This document shows, in pieces, positions 15,137 to 23,396 of a stretch of DNA of 34,890 nt (positions are counted from its first letter, which is position 1; each line of letters begins with the position of its first letter). A model generated the notes under the pieces. That model was not told the DNA's origin and did not search any database. It saw nothing but the letters and a program-made list of their open reading frames with translations. This stretch comes from Novosphingobium sp. 17-62-19. Its GTDB lineage: Bacteria; Pseudomonadota; Alphaproteobacteria; Sphingomonadales; Sphingomonadaceae. The DNA lies in the NCBI RefSeq assembly GCF_002256775.1, contig NZ_NCII01000090.1, forward strand, positions 1 through 34,890. The letters run 5' to 3'. A program made the position numbers and the translations under genes.

Positions 15137-16132
15137 ATGCGCATGATTTTTGCCCTGCTTGCCGGTGTCACCTTTGCTTGGGCGGCAAGCGCCACCGCAC
15201 AGAACACCACTCCAGATGTTGCACCGATCATTGATGTTCACATGCACGCTATGGACGATGCGCCGTGGGCGACGCCCATATGCCCCAATCAGGCGCGTTT
15301 TGAGGCTTCCGATCCCAAGAATGGCCCGGAAGCGCCGTTTGGTTGGTCGAAGGAAGAATGCTCGCCCAAGCTCTATCCGGCGCCCAAGGGGCAGTACATG
15401 AAGATGGTGCTGGCGGAGATGGAGCGGCTGAACGTGCGTGGTGTGGTGTTTGGTGAGCCGCACGCTGTCAAGAAATGGCAGGCCGCCGCGCCCGCGCGCG
15501 TCATCCCCGGCACGTCGTTTGGACAGGTGGGCGACAGTGACCCGGCCAAGCAACTGAAAATGCTCGAAGTTGCCTTTGGGCAGGACGGCTTCAAGGTGAT
15601 GGGCGAAATCGGCCTGCAGTATGAAGGCATTTCGCCGTCAGACATGCGCGTTGACCAGTACTTTGCGCTGGCTGAGAAGCTGGAGATCCCGGTGGCGATC
15701 CACATGGGCACCGGCGGTTCCGGGCGTGCCAATGTGGCAATGCCAACATTCCGGGGATCGATGGGCGACCCGTTGCTGCTTGAGGAACTGCTGGCGCGCC
15801 ATCCCAAGCTGCGGGTGCAGGTGATGCACGCGGGCTATCCGATGATCGACAATATGCTGACGCTACTGCAGGCCAACAGCCACGTTTATGTCGACATTGC
15901 CGGGCTGATCTGGAGCTATCCGCGCAAGGAGGTGAACCGTTATATCGAGCATATGGTCGATGCAGGGTTCGGCGACCGGGTGATGTACGGGACGGACCAA
16001 CTCGCGTGGCCGGGGCTGATGGCCTATTCGATTGGGCTGATCCAGAATGCGGATTACCTGAGCCAGGATCAGAAGCGCGATATTTTGTATAACAATGCCG
16101 CGCGGTTCCTTCGGCTGGATGCGGCGAAGTAG
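15137..16132 (+). CDS. Exported amidohydrolase family metal-dependent hydrolase
   Basis: The 331-residue protein starts with a signal peptide (MRMIFALLAGVTFAWAASAT, then AQ). It belongs to the Amidohydrolase-2 TIM-barrel group: the metal motif IIDVHMHA (His35, His37) is followed by VMGEIGLQYEG, PVAIHMGTG, VQVMHAGYP and the terminal Asp in MYGTDQLAWP. AAGGAG lies about nine bases before ATG 15137. The substrate is unknown; relatives include decarboxylases, lactonases and amidases. The operator-like palindrome just upstream suggests substrate-controlled expression. It ends at a bidirectional terminator facing rplI. Confidence 0.85.
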   Translation: MRMIFALLAGVTFAWAASATAQNTTPDVAPIIDVHMHAMDDAPWATPICPNQARFEASDPKNGPEAPFGWSKEECSPKLYPAPKGQYMKMVLAEMERLNVRGVVFGEPHAVKKWQAAAPARVIPGTSFGQVGDSDPAKQLKMLEVAFGQDGFKVMGEIGLQYEGISPSDMRVDQYFALAEKLEIPVAIHMGTGGSGRANVAMPTFRGSMGDPLLLEELLARHPKLRVQVMHAGYPMIDNMLTLLQANSHVYVDIAGLIWSYPRKEVNRYIEHMVDAGFGDRVMYGTDQLAWPGLMAYSIGLIQNADYLSQDQKRDILYNNAARFLRLDAAK

Positions 16133-16154
16133 GCCATAGAAATGAGGGCACGAA

Positions 16155-16184
16155 AAAGGGGTGTCCCGCGAAGGACGCCCCTTT
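16155..16184. terminator. Bidirectional terminator between the amidohydrolase gene and rplI
   Basis: A 12-bp stem with one G-T pair joins 16155-16166 and 16173-16184 around a six-base loop. A-rich sequence precedes it (CGAAAAA) and TTT plus TGATCTTTT follows, so transcripts from either direction meet a hairpin with a U-rich tail. It serves convergent genes. Confidence 0.85.
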
Positions 16185-16214
16185 GATCTTTTGCGCAAAA
16201 GCGACGCGAAAGCT

Positions 16215-16817
16215 TCAGGCTTCCGGTTCTGCTTCCTCGCCACCGTCCAGCATGTCGGACGAAATTTCGCCCGGCTCTGCGTTCGGATCGTACGCTTCGG
16301 TGAAGCCGCCGACTTCGGTGTCGAACATCGCGTCGATGACGTTGACGCCCTTCGACTGCAGTTCGGCTTCGTCGGGCGAACGAGCTACGTTCACCTTGAC
16401 CACAACCGAAACTTCCGGGTGCAGCGCGACCTTGACGTCGTAGACGCCAAGAGTCTTGATCGGGCGTTCCAGCACGATCATCGACTTGTTCACCTTGGCG
16501 CCCAGTTCAATGAGGCCGTCTGCGATGTCGCGGACCGATACCGAGCCGTAGAGCTGACCAGCGTTGGACGAGGCGCGGATGAGCACGACTTCCTTGCCTT
16601 CTACGTTGCTCGACTCAGCCGTTGCGTCGTCACGACGCGCAGCATTGTCGGCCTCGATGCGGGCGCGGTTGGCTTCGAAAACCTTGCGGTTGGCTTCGTT
16701 GGCGCGGAGCGCCTTCTTGTTGGGCAGCAGGAAGTTGCGGGCATAACCGTCCTTGACGGTCACTTCGTCGCCGATGGCGCCCAGCTTCTCGATGCGCTCG
16801 AGCAGGATGATCTGCAT
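16215..16817 (-). CDS. rplI: 50S ribosomal protein L9
   Basis: The N-terminal domain is MQIILLERIEKLGAIGDEVT followed by VKDGYARNFLLPNKKAL, the L9 signature. A central helix leads to the C-terminal rRNA-binding domain (GQLYGSVSVRDIADGL, and later KTLGVYDVKVALHPEVSVVV). The 200-residue length exceeds the usual ~150 because of an acidic C-terminal tail (ending DMLDGGEEAEPEA), a feature of sphingomonad L9 proteins. It is the last gene of the rpsF-rpsR-rplI operon, 12 bases after rpsR. Confidence 0.97.
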   Translation of the reverse strand: MQIILLERIEKLGAIGDEVTVKDGYARNFLLPNKKALRANEANRKVFEANRARIEADNAARRDDATAESSNVEGKEVVLIRASSNAGQLYGSVSVRDIADGLIELGAKVNKSMIVLERPIKTLGVYDVKVALHPEVSVVVKVNVARSPDEAELQSKGVNVIDAMFDTEVGGFTEAYDPNAEPGEISSDMLDGGEEAEPEA

Positions 16818-16829
16818 GTCTGGCGCTCC

Positions 16830-17054
16830 TTACTTGACGATGTAGGGCAGGAGGCCGATGTGCCGGGCGCGCTTGATCGCCTGGCTCAGCTCACGCTGCT
16901 TCTTGGCCGAAACGGCCGTGATGCGGCTGGGAACGATCTTGCCACGCTCGGACATGAAGCCCTGAAGCAGACGCACGTCCTTGTAGTCGATCTTCGGAGC
17001 GTTCTTGCCCGAGAACGGGCAGCTCTTGCGGCGGCGGAAAAACGGACGAGCCAT
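16830..17054 (-). CDS. rpsR: 30S ribosomal protein S18
   Basis: The protein has 74 residues of normal S18 sequence: [20 protein letters not shown], then [20 protein letters not shown], and the S18 core [21 protein letters not shown]18 pairs with S6 on the 30S platform. The start lies 4 bases after the rpsF stop, so expression is coupled. Confidence 0.97.
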   Translation of the reverse strand: MARPFFRRRKSCPFSGKNAPKIDYKDVRLLQGFMSERGKIVPSRITAVSAKKQRELSQAIKRARHIGLLPYIVK

Positions 17055-17058
17055 TGTC

Positions 17059-17421
17059 TTATTCCCCTTCGCGTTCGCGACGACGAGTACGCTCGCGGTC
17101 GTTCTTGCGCATCATCACCGACGGGCCAGCTTCGTGCTCGTCAACGCGGACGGTCATGTAGCGGATCACGTCTTCGTTGATCTGCGTCTGACGCTCCAGC
17201 TCGGCGATCACGTCGCCGCTGGATTCGATGTTCAGCAGAACGAAGTGTGCCTTGCGGTTCTTCTGGATCTTGTAAGCCAGCGAACGGAGGCCCCAGGTCT
17301 CGGTCTTGACGACCTTGCCCTTGTTGCTCTCAACGATTTCGGTGGCGGTGGCGGCAAGAACGTCAACCTGAGCCTGGCTCAGATCCTGGCGCGCCAGAAA
17401 GACATGCTCGTAGAGCGGCAT
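17059..17421 (-). CDS. rpsF: 30S ribosomal protein S6
   Basis: The 120-residue protein begins [20 protein letters not shown] and contains the S6 core [20 protein letters not shown] with a charged C-terminal tail rich in Arg and Glu. It is the first gene of the operon. AAGGAAG lies about ten bases before the ATG. S6 binds S18 and 16S rRNA, and in many bacteria the S6:S18 pair represses its own leader; no such leader motif was verified here. Confidence 0.97.
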   Translation of the reverse strand: MPLYEHVFLARQDLSQAQVDVLAATATEIVESNKGKVVKTETWGLRSLAYKIQKNRKAHFVLLNIESSGDVIAELERQTQINEDVIRYMTVRVDEHEAGPSVMMRKNDRERTRRREREGE

Positions 17422-17531
17422 GTTCTGTGCTTCCTTATCTCAATAACCGATCGCTGGCTTGTCCGCGGGATTGCGGGGCCCCTCCGGCTTTCTTCTTTTC
17501 CACTGGCCAAATGCCGGTGAAGGGGCGGCGC

Positions 17532-18689
17532 TTAGCGATTCTGCTGCGGAAAGCAAGGAAGAACTTGGGGTTTTGCGCGTTTCGGCGTGCCGCAGAACAG
17601 CACAGAGGTGAGGTTGGTCGAGCGCACGACGAGGTAGCTGGCGACGGCCATGAGCAGAACTGCGCCCGATGTGATCAGCCATTGCGCTTCGGGCGGCAGG
17701 GGCAGGGCACGGGCCTGTGGCAGCACCAGCATCACCCACACAAGGTGGAACAGATAGATGGCGAGCGCGCCGTCGACGAAGAATGTGACGATGCGGTTGG
17801 AGCGGTGCATCGCCCAAGCAAGCAGGCGAAAAAGGGCCAGTGACATCAGGAAGGCCAGAGGGAGTTCGATAGCGCGTATGGCAAGTGCACCGGCAAGGCT
17901 GGGGTAGATTTCCTTGCCCAGTGCGGGGCGCAGCAGCGGATCAAGCGGAAGGTATAGCGCCAACAGGCCAGCGATACCCGGAATGATCCAGCGACTGCGC
18001 AGAGCGAAGATTTGATCGCCAATCCGGGCGTGCCATACAATGGTGCCAAGTGCGAAGCCCGCCGCGTGGAACAGGAACTGGTGGCATAACAGCGTTTCAA
18101 TCGGCGCATTGCGGAAGGGTGGAATTTGTTCGGCACCATATCGGACAAGGCCCCACAGCGCGAGCAACGCCATCAGAGCGAGACTTCCCGGCCCTTGCAG
18201 CAGCATCGCGCGGCGGATGCGTTCACCCGGCACAATGCGGTTGACAGGGATGGCTGCGTAGATTGCGCAGAAGCCCAGCAGGACGATAAGGAACCACAAG
18301 TGACTGAGCGCCAGAGGCAGGCCAAGAAAGCTGGGCGATGGTTGGTGCAGCACACTTTCCTGCAATTGAAACTGCAGCGCGCCCAGCGTGAGCAGGCTGG
18401 CGACAAAGGGCAGGCCAAGCCGCCGGGTGCGTTCGGCAAGCCACGCCCGCGTGCCCTTGCGTTCGCGGATCATGCCGGCAAAGTAGCCCGCCAGCAGGAA
18501 GAACGCGAACATGCGGAAGGCGTGGGTGATCGAGGTCCAACCGCCTATCAGCACAGATTGCTGGAAGGCGGTTGCCGCAGGCTCGCTCTCGAAAACCGCT
18601 TTGGTTGTCACGTGGAAAGGCAGGCCGAGCAGCAGGAGCAGCGCACGCGCGGCGTCAAGGTGATGCAAGCGGGGGGCGGGCGCGGCCAT
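17532..18689 (-). CDS. Acyltransferase 3 family membrane protein (OpgC-like)
   Basis: The 385-residue protein has about ten membrane segments. It opens with LHHLDAARALLLLLGLPFHV, the R/H-containing first segment typical of acyltransferase-3 enzymes, followed by FRMFAFFLLAGYFAGMIRER. The lowercase family feature DGALAIYLFHLVWV near the C terminus also fits. Members transfer acyl groups to sugars on glycans, lipids or glucans; closest resemblance in form is to the glucan succinylation protein OpgC/MdoC. The actual acceptor is unknown. It is a single gene downstream of nothing on its strand, 110 bases from rpsF. Confidence 0.8.
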   Translation of the reverse strand: MAAPAPRLHHLDAARALLLLLGLPFHVTTKAVFESEPAATAFQQSVLIGGWTSITHAFRMFAFFLLAGYFAGMIRERKGTRAWLAERTRRLGLPFVASLLTLGALQFQLQESVLHQPSPSFLGLPLALSHLWFLIVLLGFCAIYAAIPVNRIVPGERIRRAMLLQGPGSLALMALLALWGLVRYGAEQIPPFRNAPIETLLCHQFLFHAAGFALGTIVWHARIGDQIFALRSRWIIPGIAGLLALYLPLDPLLRPALGKEIYPSLAGALAIRAIELPLAFLMSLALFRLLAWAMHRSNRIVTFFVDGALAIYLFHLVWVMLVLPQARALPLPPEAQWLITSGAVLLMAVASYLVVRSTNLTSVLFCGTPKRAKPQVLPCFPQQNR

Positions 18690-18828
18690 TTGCGGCCCCT
18701 AGAGGAATTTTACCGGCGATAGAAGCGAGGAACCTTATTATGGTCAAATCGCTACACGCTTGCGCTTCACGGCTGGTTACCGCAAATCGGGCGTCTGAAC
18801 TTGAACCCTTCAAGGATTTTCCCTCCCC

Positions 18829-19770
18829 ATGCCCACTGGTCTTGTCGCCCTGCTAGACGACGTGTCCGTCATTGCCCGCGCCGCTGCGGCCTCGCTCGAC
18901 GATGTCGGCGCAGCGGCGGCCAAAGCCGGGTCAAAGGCGGCTGGCGTGGTCATAGATGATGCAGCGGTAACGCCATCTTACGTTACCGATTTCACGCCAG
19001 ACAGGGAATTGCCGGTGATCTGGCGGATCGCCAAAGGCAGCTTGTTCAATAAGCTCGTGATCCTCTTGCCCGCCGCGCTGCTGCTCAGCGCTTTCCTGCC
19101 CGGCGCGATTACGCCGATCCTGATGGCAGGCGGCCTATTCCTGTGCTTCGAAGGCGCGGAAAAGATTGTTGAAAAGCTGGGTGCGGAAAAGATCGGAGAA
19201 ACACTGGACGATCAGCCCAAGGATGTCGCTGCATTCGAGGAGCAGCGGATTTCCGGTGCGGTAAGGACCGATCTGATCCTGTCCGCAGAGATCATGGCCA
19301 TCGCGCTGTCTGAAGTCGCCGATCAAGGGATTTTCCAGCAGGGAATCATCCTCGCGGTTGTTGGCATACTCATCACGGTCGTTGTCTATGGCGCGGTCGG
19401 GCTGATCGTGAAGATGGACGATATCGGCCTGCACCTTGTTGAAAAGTCTTCAGCTTTGGCCCGCAGCGTGGGGGCTATGTTGCTCAAGGCGATGCCGGTG
19501 CTGCTGATGTTACTGGCCACGGTCGGCACGCTCGCGATGCTGTGGGTTGGTGGCGGTATCATCCTGCACGGCAGCGAAGAGCTTGGCCTGCATGGTCCCG
19601 CGCATCTGGCGCATGACGCGCAGATTGCCGTTGAACTGGCCACCGGGCCTCTGGGCAGCGTGCTGGGCTGGCTGACCTATGCGGTGATTTCTGCGATCGT
19701 CGGGCTGGTGCTAGGCGCAATCGTGGCAGGGATCGTCCACGTGATCGCCATGGCGCGCGGCAAACACTGA
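18829..19770 (+). CDS. DUF808 (YedI) family membrane protein
   Basis: The 313-residue protein begins MPTGLVALLDDVSVIARAAA followed by SLDDVGAAAAKAGSKAAGVV and IDDAAVTPSYV, the invariant opening of DUF808/YedI proteins. Several hydrophobic segments (for example NKLVILLPAALLLSAFLP and LLMLLATVGTLAMLWVGGGI) make it an inner-membrane protein. The central FEGAEKIVEKLG also matches the family. No function has been assigned to the family. It stands alone on the plus strand. Confidence 0.9.
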   Translation: MPTGLVALLDDVSVIARAAAASLDDVGAAAAKAGSKAAGVVIDDAAVTPSYVTDFTPDRELPVIWRIAKGSLFNKLVILLPAALLLSAFLPGAITPILMAGGLFLCFEGAEKIVEKLGAEKIGETLDDQPKDVAAFEEQRISGAVRTDLILSAEIMAIALSEVADQGIFQQGIILAVVGILITVVVYGAVGLIVKMDDIGLHLVEKSSALARSVGAMLLKAMPVLLMLLATVGTLAMLWVGGGIILHGSEELGLHGPAHLAHDAQIAVELATGPLGSVLGWLTYAVISAIVGLVLGAIVAGIVHVIAMARGKH

Positions 19771-19795
19771 GGGTTGCCGCGCTCTGGCCTCAAAG

Positions 19796-20164
19796 TCACG
19801 CAGCGTGGCGGACGGGGTGCGTCTTGGGCGCCGCTGCTTCGCGGTAGTGCTTGATGGCAAACTCGCTGACCAGGCTTTCGAAAACCTCATCATGCAGCGG
19901 TTTTTCGAATTCGAGGCCACTCACGTGATCACGGCTCCACACCACGAAGGCCAGTTTGGGCTGAAGGCCGGGCAGCATCAGACTGATCGGTTCGTCGATA
20001 CGGAGCTTTTCCAGACCCTCGATGCGTGCGCCATACTGGTTTAGATCCTTAAGGATGACCGTTGACCGATCCGTCCCGTGCTTGCAGCGGACAGGAAGCT
20101 CGATTCCAACGCGCGCGGCGCGGCGTTTGGCGTCAAAGGGATCGCTTTCAGTATCGAGCCACAT
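19796..20164 (-). CDS. PilZ domain protein
   Basis: This 122-residue, nearly single-domain protein carries the PilZ pattern: an Arg-rich switch (KRRAARVGIELPV) and, about 30 residues on, DLNQYGARIEG in the place of the usual D/N-x-S-x-x-G, with Asn for the Ser. The last strand GLEF is also present. Such proteins bind cyclic di-GMP and act as small adaptors for motility or polysaccharide machinery. ATG 20164 is chosen because GGAGGA lies seven bases upstream; the frame extends to 20191. The Ser-to-Asn change may weaken ligand binding. Confidence 0.75.
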   Translation of the reverse strand: MWLDTESDPFDAKRRAARVGIELPVRCKHGTDRSTVILKDLNQYGARIEGLEKLRIDEPISLMLPGLQPKLAFVVWSRDHVSGLEFEKPLHDEVFESLVSEFAIKHYREAAAPKTHPVRHAA

Positions 20165-20376
20165 GGCAAATCCTCCACTTGCGTTAACCACAAGCCTTAG
20201 GACGGTCTAACGCGCAAAAGTTTCAGGGGGCCTAATGGTATCAGCGCAAAAAAATGCGCGTTTTCCGCAATCGTCCTCGCCAAATTTACATTTGCCTCAG
20301 TTGCGTTGGATCAACGTTGAAAGCGTGAAGCTGGCTAGGACGTTCTTCGACATTCTTTGTCCGAGGAGACGCGAAG

Positions 20377-20907
20377 ATGACCGCTGCTACACTTGCCGCA
20401 CTGGCGCCGGTTCACCAATTGAGCACGCGCGAGGGGGTGCTGCTCGACGTGCGGCCAGCCTACGCGGAAGATGAGACCTTGCTTGAAGATTTCTTCGACA
20501 AGGTCAGTGCCGAAGATCGCCGTTTCCGCTTTCTCGCTGCCAGCAAGCACGTGGGCCATGACCAGTTGGTGCCGCTGACCCACGTCGATCACTGGCGGAC
20601 CGAGAGCTTTCTGGCTTTCGAGCGACAGAGCGGTGCGTTGGTCGCATCGGCAATCCTGGCCTGCGATGCGAAGATGGAAACCGGAGAGGTGGCAGTGTCG
20701 ATCCGCGCTGATTTTCGCGGGCGTGGCGTGGGTTGGACCATGCTGGACCTGATCGCAGAAGAAGCACGCAAGCGCGGGCTGAAGCGGGTCATCTCAATCG
20801 AGGACCGCGACAACCACTCCACCATCGCCTTGGAGCGTGAGAAGGGTTTTGTCGCCCATGGCATGGACGGCGATCCGCGCTTGGTTATGCTCGAAAAAAC
20901 GTTCTGA
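20377..20907 (+). CDS. GNAT family N-acetyltransferase
   Basis: The 176-residue protein has the acetyl-CoA pyrophosphate loop RGRGVG (residues 114-119) following strand VAVSIRADF, then helix WTMLDLIAEEARKRGLKRV and the closing segment REKGFVAHG. The N-terminal part (VRPAYAEDETLLEDFFDKVS, then RRFRFL) resembles the GNAT domain of protein lysine acetyltransferases of the Pat type, which also modify acyl-CoA synthetases. The substrate is not certain. GAGGA lies ten bases before ATG 20377. The 212-base gap upstream, shared with the PilZ gene, holds an interrupted palindrome CGTTG-GAT-CAACG at 20304-20316 that might be an operator. Confidence 0.82.
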   Translation: MTAATLAALAPVHQLSTREGVLLDVRPAYAEDETLLEDFFDKVSAEDRRFRFLAASKHVGHDQLVPLTHVDHWRTESFLAFERQSGALVASAILACDAKMETGEVAVSIRADFRGRGVGWTMLDLIAEEARKRGLKRVISIEDRDNHSTIALEREKGFVAHGMDGDPRLVMLEKTF

Positions 20908-20963
20908 CCGAAGGCAACTGCCGGTAGCCCTCGGGTCGCCCCTTCGGTGGAAGGGCCGAGGGG

Positions 20964-20996
20964 AAAGGCCGGATCGCGGGAGGCGATCCGGCCTTT
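20964..20996. terminator. Bidirectional terminator between the GNAT and Mur ligase genes
   Basis: A perfect 14-bp stem (20964-20977 with 20983-20996) with a five-base loop starts with AAA and ends with TTT. It sits between convergent genes, four bases from the Mur ligase stop, and can end transcripts from both sides. Confidence 0.85.
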
Positions 20997-21000
20997 CACT

Positions 21001-22428
21001 TTACAGGCGCTTCAGGATGTCGCGGGCAAAGAGCGCAAGCGTATCGTCGCGCGCGCCCATGACCACTACGCGGTCACCGGGGCGGGCCAGCGCGACAATG
21101 CGGTCGGCGCAATCGGCACGGGCAGGAATGTGCTCAGCTTTGCCGCCATGACCGTTGATCAGGCTGACGATGCGTTCGGAGCCGACAGAGCGATCGACTG
21201 TGCCGCCGAAATAGACTGGGTCGCACAGGATCGCAATGTCATCTGGTCCGAGCCGCGTGGCCATGACTTCGGCCAGTTCATGCCCCATCTGGCGCAAGGG
21301 GCCGTAGCCATGGGGCTGGAAGAACGCGATCACGCGGCCGGGGTGGGTCTTGAGTGTGGCAAGCGTTGCCGCGACTTTCTCGGGATTGTGGCCGAAATCG
21401 TCGATCACCATCACCCCCGAGGCTGATGTGCCGACGATATCGAAGCGCCGCGCTAGACCAATAAAACCGCCAAGGTGCCGCACCGCATCGCCCAGTTCCA
21501 CGCCCGCTGCATTCGCAGCGGCGAGTGCAGCCAGCGCATTGGTGAGGTTGTGCCGCCCCGGAACACCCAGTGCTAGTGAGTGAGTTTCGCCGCTCCGCCG
21601 GTCGATTACCCGAGCAGCGATTGTGGTGGGGCCTTCGTTGATGGAGCCTTCCTCAACCGAAATCTGCGCTGTTGCACCGAAGCCAAACGTGAGCACGCTC
21701 TGTGCCCTGCCGATCAGGCCCACGCTTTCGGCATCGTCTGCGTTGACTACCGCAGAGCCTGCGCGCGCAAGGAAATCGCCAAACAGTTCGCGCAGTTCCT
21801 CAAGGCTTTTGTGATCGAGGCTAACGTTGTTCAGCACTGCAACGGCGGGGTTGTAGAGCGCGATGGAACCGTCGCTCTCATCGACCTCTGAGACAAATGC
21901 GTCGCCCGCGCCGACCCGCGCCGAAGCAAATGGGGCATCATCCGCGACGAAGTTCTTCATCACCGCGCCGTTCATTATCGTGGGATCGCGGCCAGCTTCG
22001 GTAAGTATCCACCCGATCATGCCGGTGACGGTGGATTTGCCGCTTGTGCCGCCTACCGCAATCCCCTGCGGTGCGGCGTTGAACAGGGTGGACAACAGTT
22101 GTGCCCGGCTCATCCGCGTGCAGCCGAGTTCCCTCGCGCGCACCATTTCTGGTACAGTGTCCTCAACCGCGGCAGAGGCGACGAGCACCTGGTCGGCTGA
22201 TGCAATGCCCGAACCATCCTGCGCAAACATCTGGAAGCCAAGGCTTTCCAGCCATGCAAACTTTTCCGGCGTCCGCCCTTGATCTCGGCTGCGGTCTGAC
22301 CCCGCCACGCGAGCGCCCATGCCATGCAGGATCAGCGCCAGTGGCAGCATCCCGGATCCGCCTATTCCGCAAAAGAACCAGTCGCGGGTTGCGAGATCGT
22401 CGGCGGAGATGGGTGGTGCGTCGGTCAT
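21001..22428 (-). CDS. Mur ligase family protein, MurC/Mpl type
   Basis: This 475-residue ATP-dependent amide ligase has an N-terminal MurC-type fold (FFCGIGGSGMLPLALILHGM), a P-loop AVGGTSGKST at residues 124-132, the central NNVSLDHKSLEEL, HNLTNALAALAAA, and the C-terminal DDFGHNPEKVAATL and FFQPHGYGP. MurC adds L-Ala to UDP-MurNAc; Mpl reattaches recycled tripeptide. The P-loop (S in place of H, and ST rather than TT) and the PHGYGP segment differ from both, so it is probably a paralogue rather than the essential MurC. Its divergent neighbour is an LD-carboxypeptidase, which produces the tripeptide Mpl would use, so a recycling role is likely but inferred. Confidence 0.82.
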   Translation of the reverse strand: MTDAPPISADDLATRDWFFCGIGGSGMLPLALILHGMGARVAGSDRSRDQGRTPEKFAWLESLGFQMFAQDGSGIASADQVLVASAAVEDTVPEMVRARELGCTRMSRAQLLSTLFNAAPQGIAVGGTSGKSTVTGMIGWILTEAGRDPTIMNGAVMKNFVADDAPFASARVGAGDAFVSEVDESDGSIALYNPAVAVLNNVSLDHKSLEELRELFGDFLARAGSAVVNADDAESVGLIGRAQSVLTFGFGATAQISVEEGSINEGPTTIAARVIDRRSGETHSLALGVPGRHNLTNALAALAAANAAGVELGDAVRHLGGFIGLARRFDIVGTSASGVMVIDDFGHNPEKVAATLATLKTHPGRVIAFFQPHGYGPLRQMGHELAEVMATRLGPDDIAILCDPVYFGGTVDRSVGSERIVSLINGHGGKAEHIPARADCADRIVALARPGDRVVVMGARDDTLALFARDILKRL

Positions 22429-22514
22429 CCCCTTCCGGTATTCGTCCGCGCCGCTGGTGACAACCTTCCGATTGGCGCTTTCACCCGATGCGCGAAACGG
22501 GCTAGGGAAGGGGC

Positions 22515-23336
22515 GTGACCAGACGCATCGCCATCTGCGCGCCTTCCACGCCGTTCACGCGCGAAGATGCAGCGCGCGTAACCGCGTTGGCAGCGGCGGA
22601 GTTTCCCCAGCTCGAACTTGATTTTCACGACCAGTGCTTTGCCAGTGAGGGCCATTTCGCCGGGTCAGACAAGTTGCGTCTGTCCGCTTTTGTTGAGTGT
22701 GCCAATGATCCGGCGTTCGATGCAGTTTGGTTCGTGCGCGGTGGCTATGGCGCGAACCGCATCGCGATGGACGCCATTCCTTTGCTGGCACCGGTTGCCT
22801 ACGACAAACAGTATCTCGGCTATTCCGACGGTGGCACACTGCTTGGCGCGCTGTATCGGGCACGCATCGGGCGGCAGACCCACGCGCCAATGCCGACCGA
22901 TATCCGCCGGGCAGATGGTGAAGCTGCCGTTCGGCGCACGCTTGGTTGGCTGGCCGGTTCGCGGGCGGGGTTGGAGCCTTCACTGGACGGTACTACACCG
23001 GCGGTCGCGTTCAACCTGATGACGCTGGCCATGCTGTGCGGCACCCCGTTGATGCCGGACCTTGCTGGCCACGTGGTCATGGTCGAGGAAGTGGCCGAAT
23101 ATCATTATGCGGTAGATCGGCTGTTGTTCCATGTGGCCAACAGCTTGGCTTCGGTTGGCATCGCAGGTCTGATGTTGGGTCGTGTTAGTGATATCCCCGA
23201 AAATGACCGCCCGTTCGGATGTGAGCCCGAGGATATGGCGCGCCACTGGTGCGCCCGCAGCGGCATCCCCTATCTGGGCGCGGCTGAAATTGGCCATGAC
23301 ATTGACAACAGGATCGTGCCGTTCGGTCTTGCTTGA
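22515..23336 (+). CDS. LD-carboxypeptidase, S66 family (LdcA type)
   Basis: The 273-residue cytoplasmic enzyme removes the terminal D-Ala from murein tetrapeptides during peptidoglycan recycling. The Ser-Glu-His triad is visible as Ser104 in LGYSDGG, Glu191 in MVEEVAEY and His261 in EIGHDIDNR. The RGGYGANRI strand before the nucleophile is also typical. It starts at GTG 22515 with GGGAAGGGG just upstream. It is divergent from the Mur ligase gene across 86 bases, so the two could share a control region, and it runs in the same direction as fabD 60 bases later. Confidence 0.9.
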   Translation: MTRRIAICAPSTPFTREDAARVTALAAAEFPQLELDFHDQCFASEGHFAGSDKLRLSAFVECANDPAFDAVWFVRGGYGANRIAMDAIPLLAPVAYDKQYLGYSDGGTLLGALYRARIGRQTHAPMPTDIRRADGEAAVRRTLGWLAGSRAGLEPSLDGTTPAVAFNLMTLAMLCGTPLMPDLAGHVVMVEEVAEYHYAVDRLLFHVANSLASVGIAGLMLGRVSDIPENDRPFGCEPEDMARHWCARSGIPYLGAAEIGHDIDNRIVPFGLA

Positions 23337-23396
23337 TCGCCAAGGCCGGAATAGGGCGCGCCACCATTTATGACGCCCGCACAGCAGGAGAGTGAG

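Noticed and set aside
20244-20259. Small hairpin GCGCA-A6-TGCGC followed by GTTTT
   Set aside because: The stem is only 5 bp and lies in the divergent PilZ/GNAT gap where no transcript needs to end.
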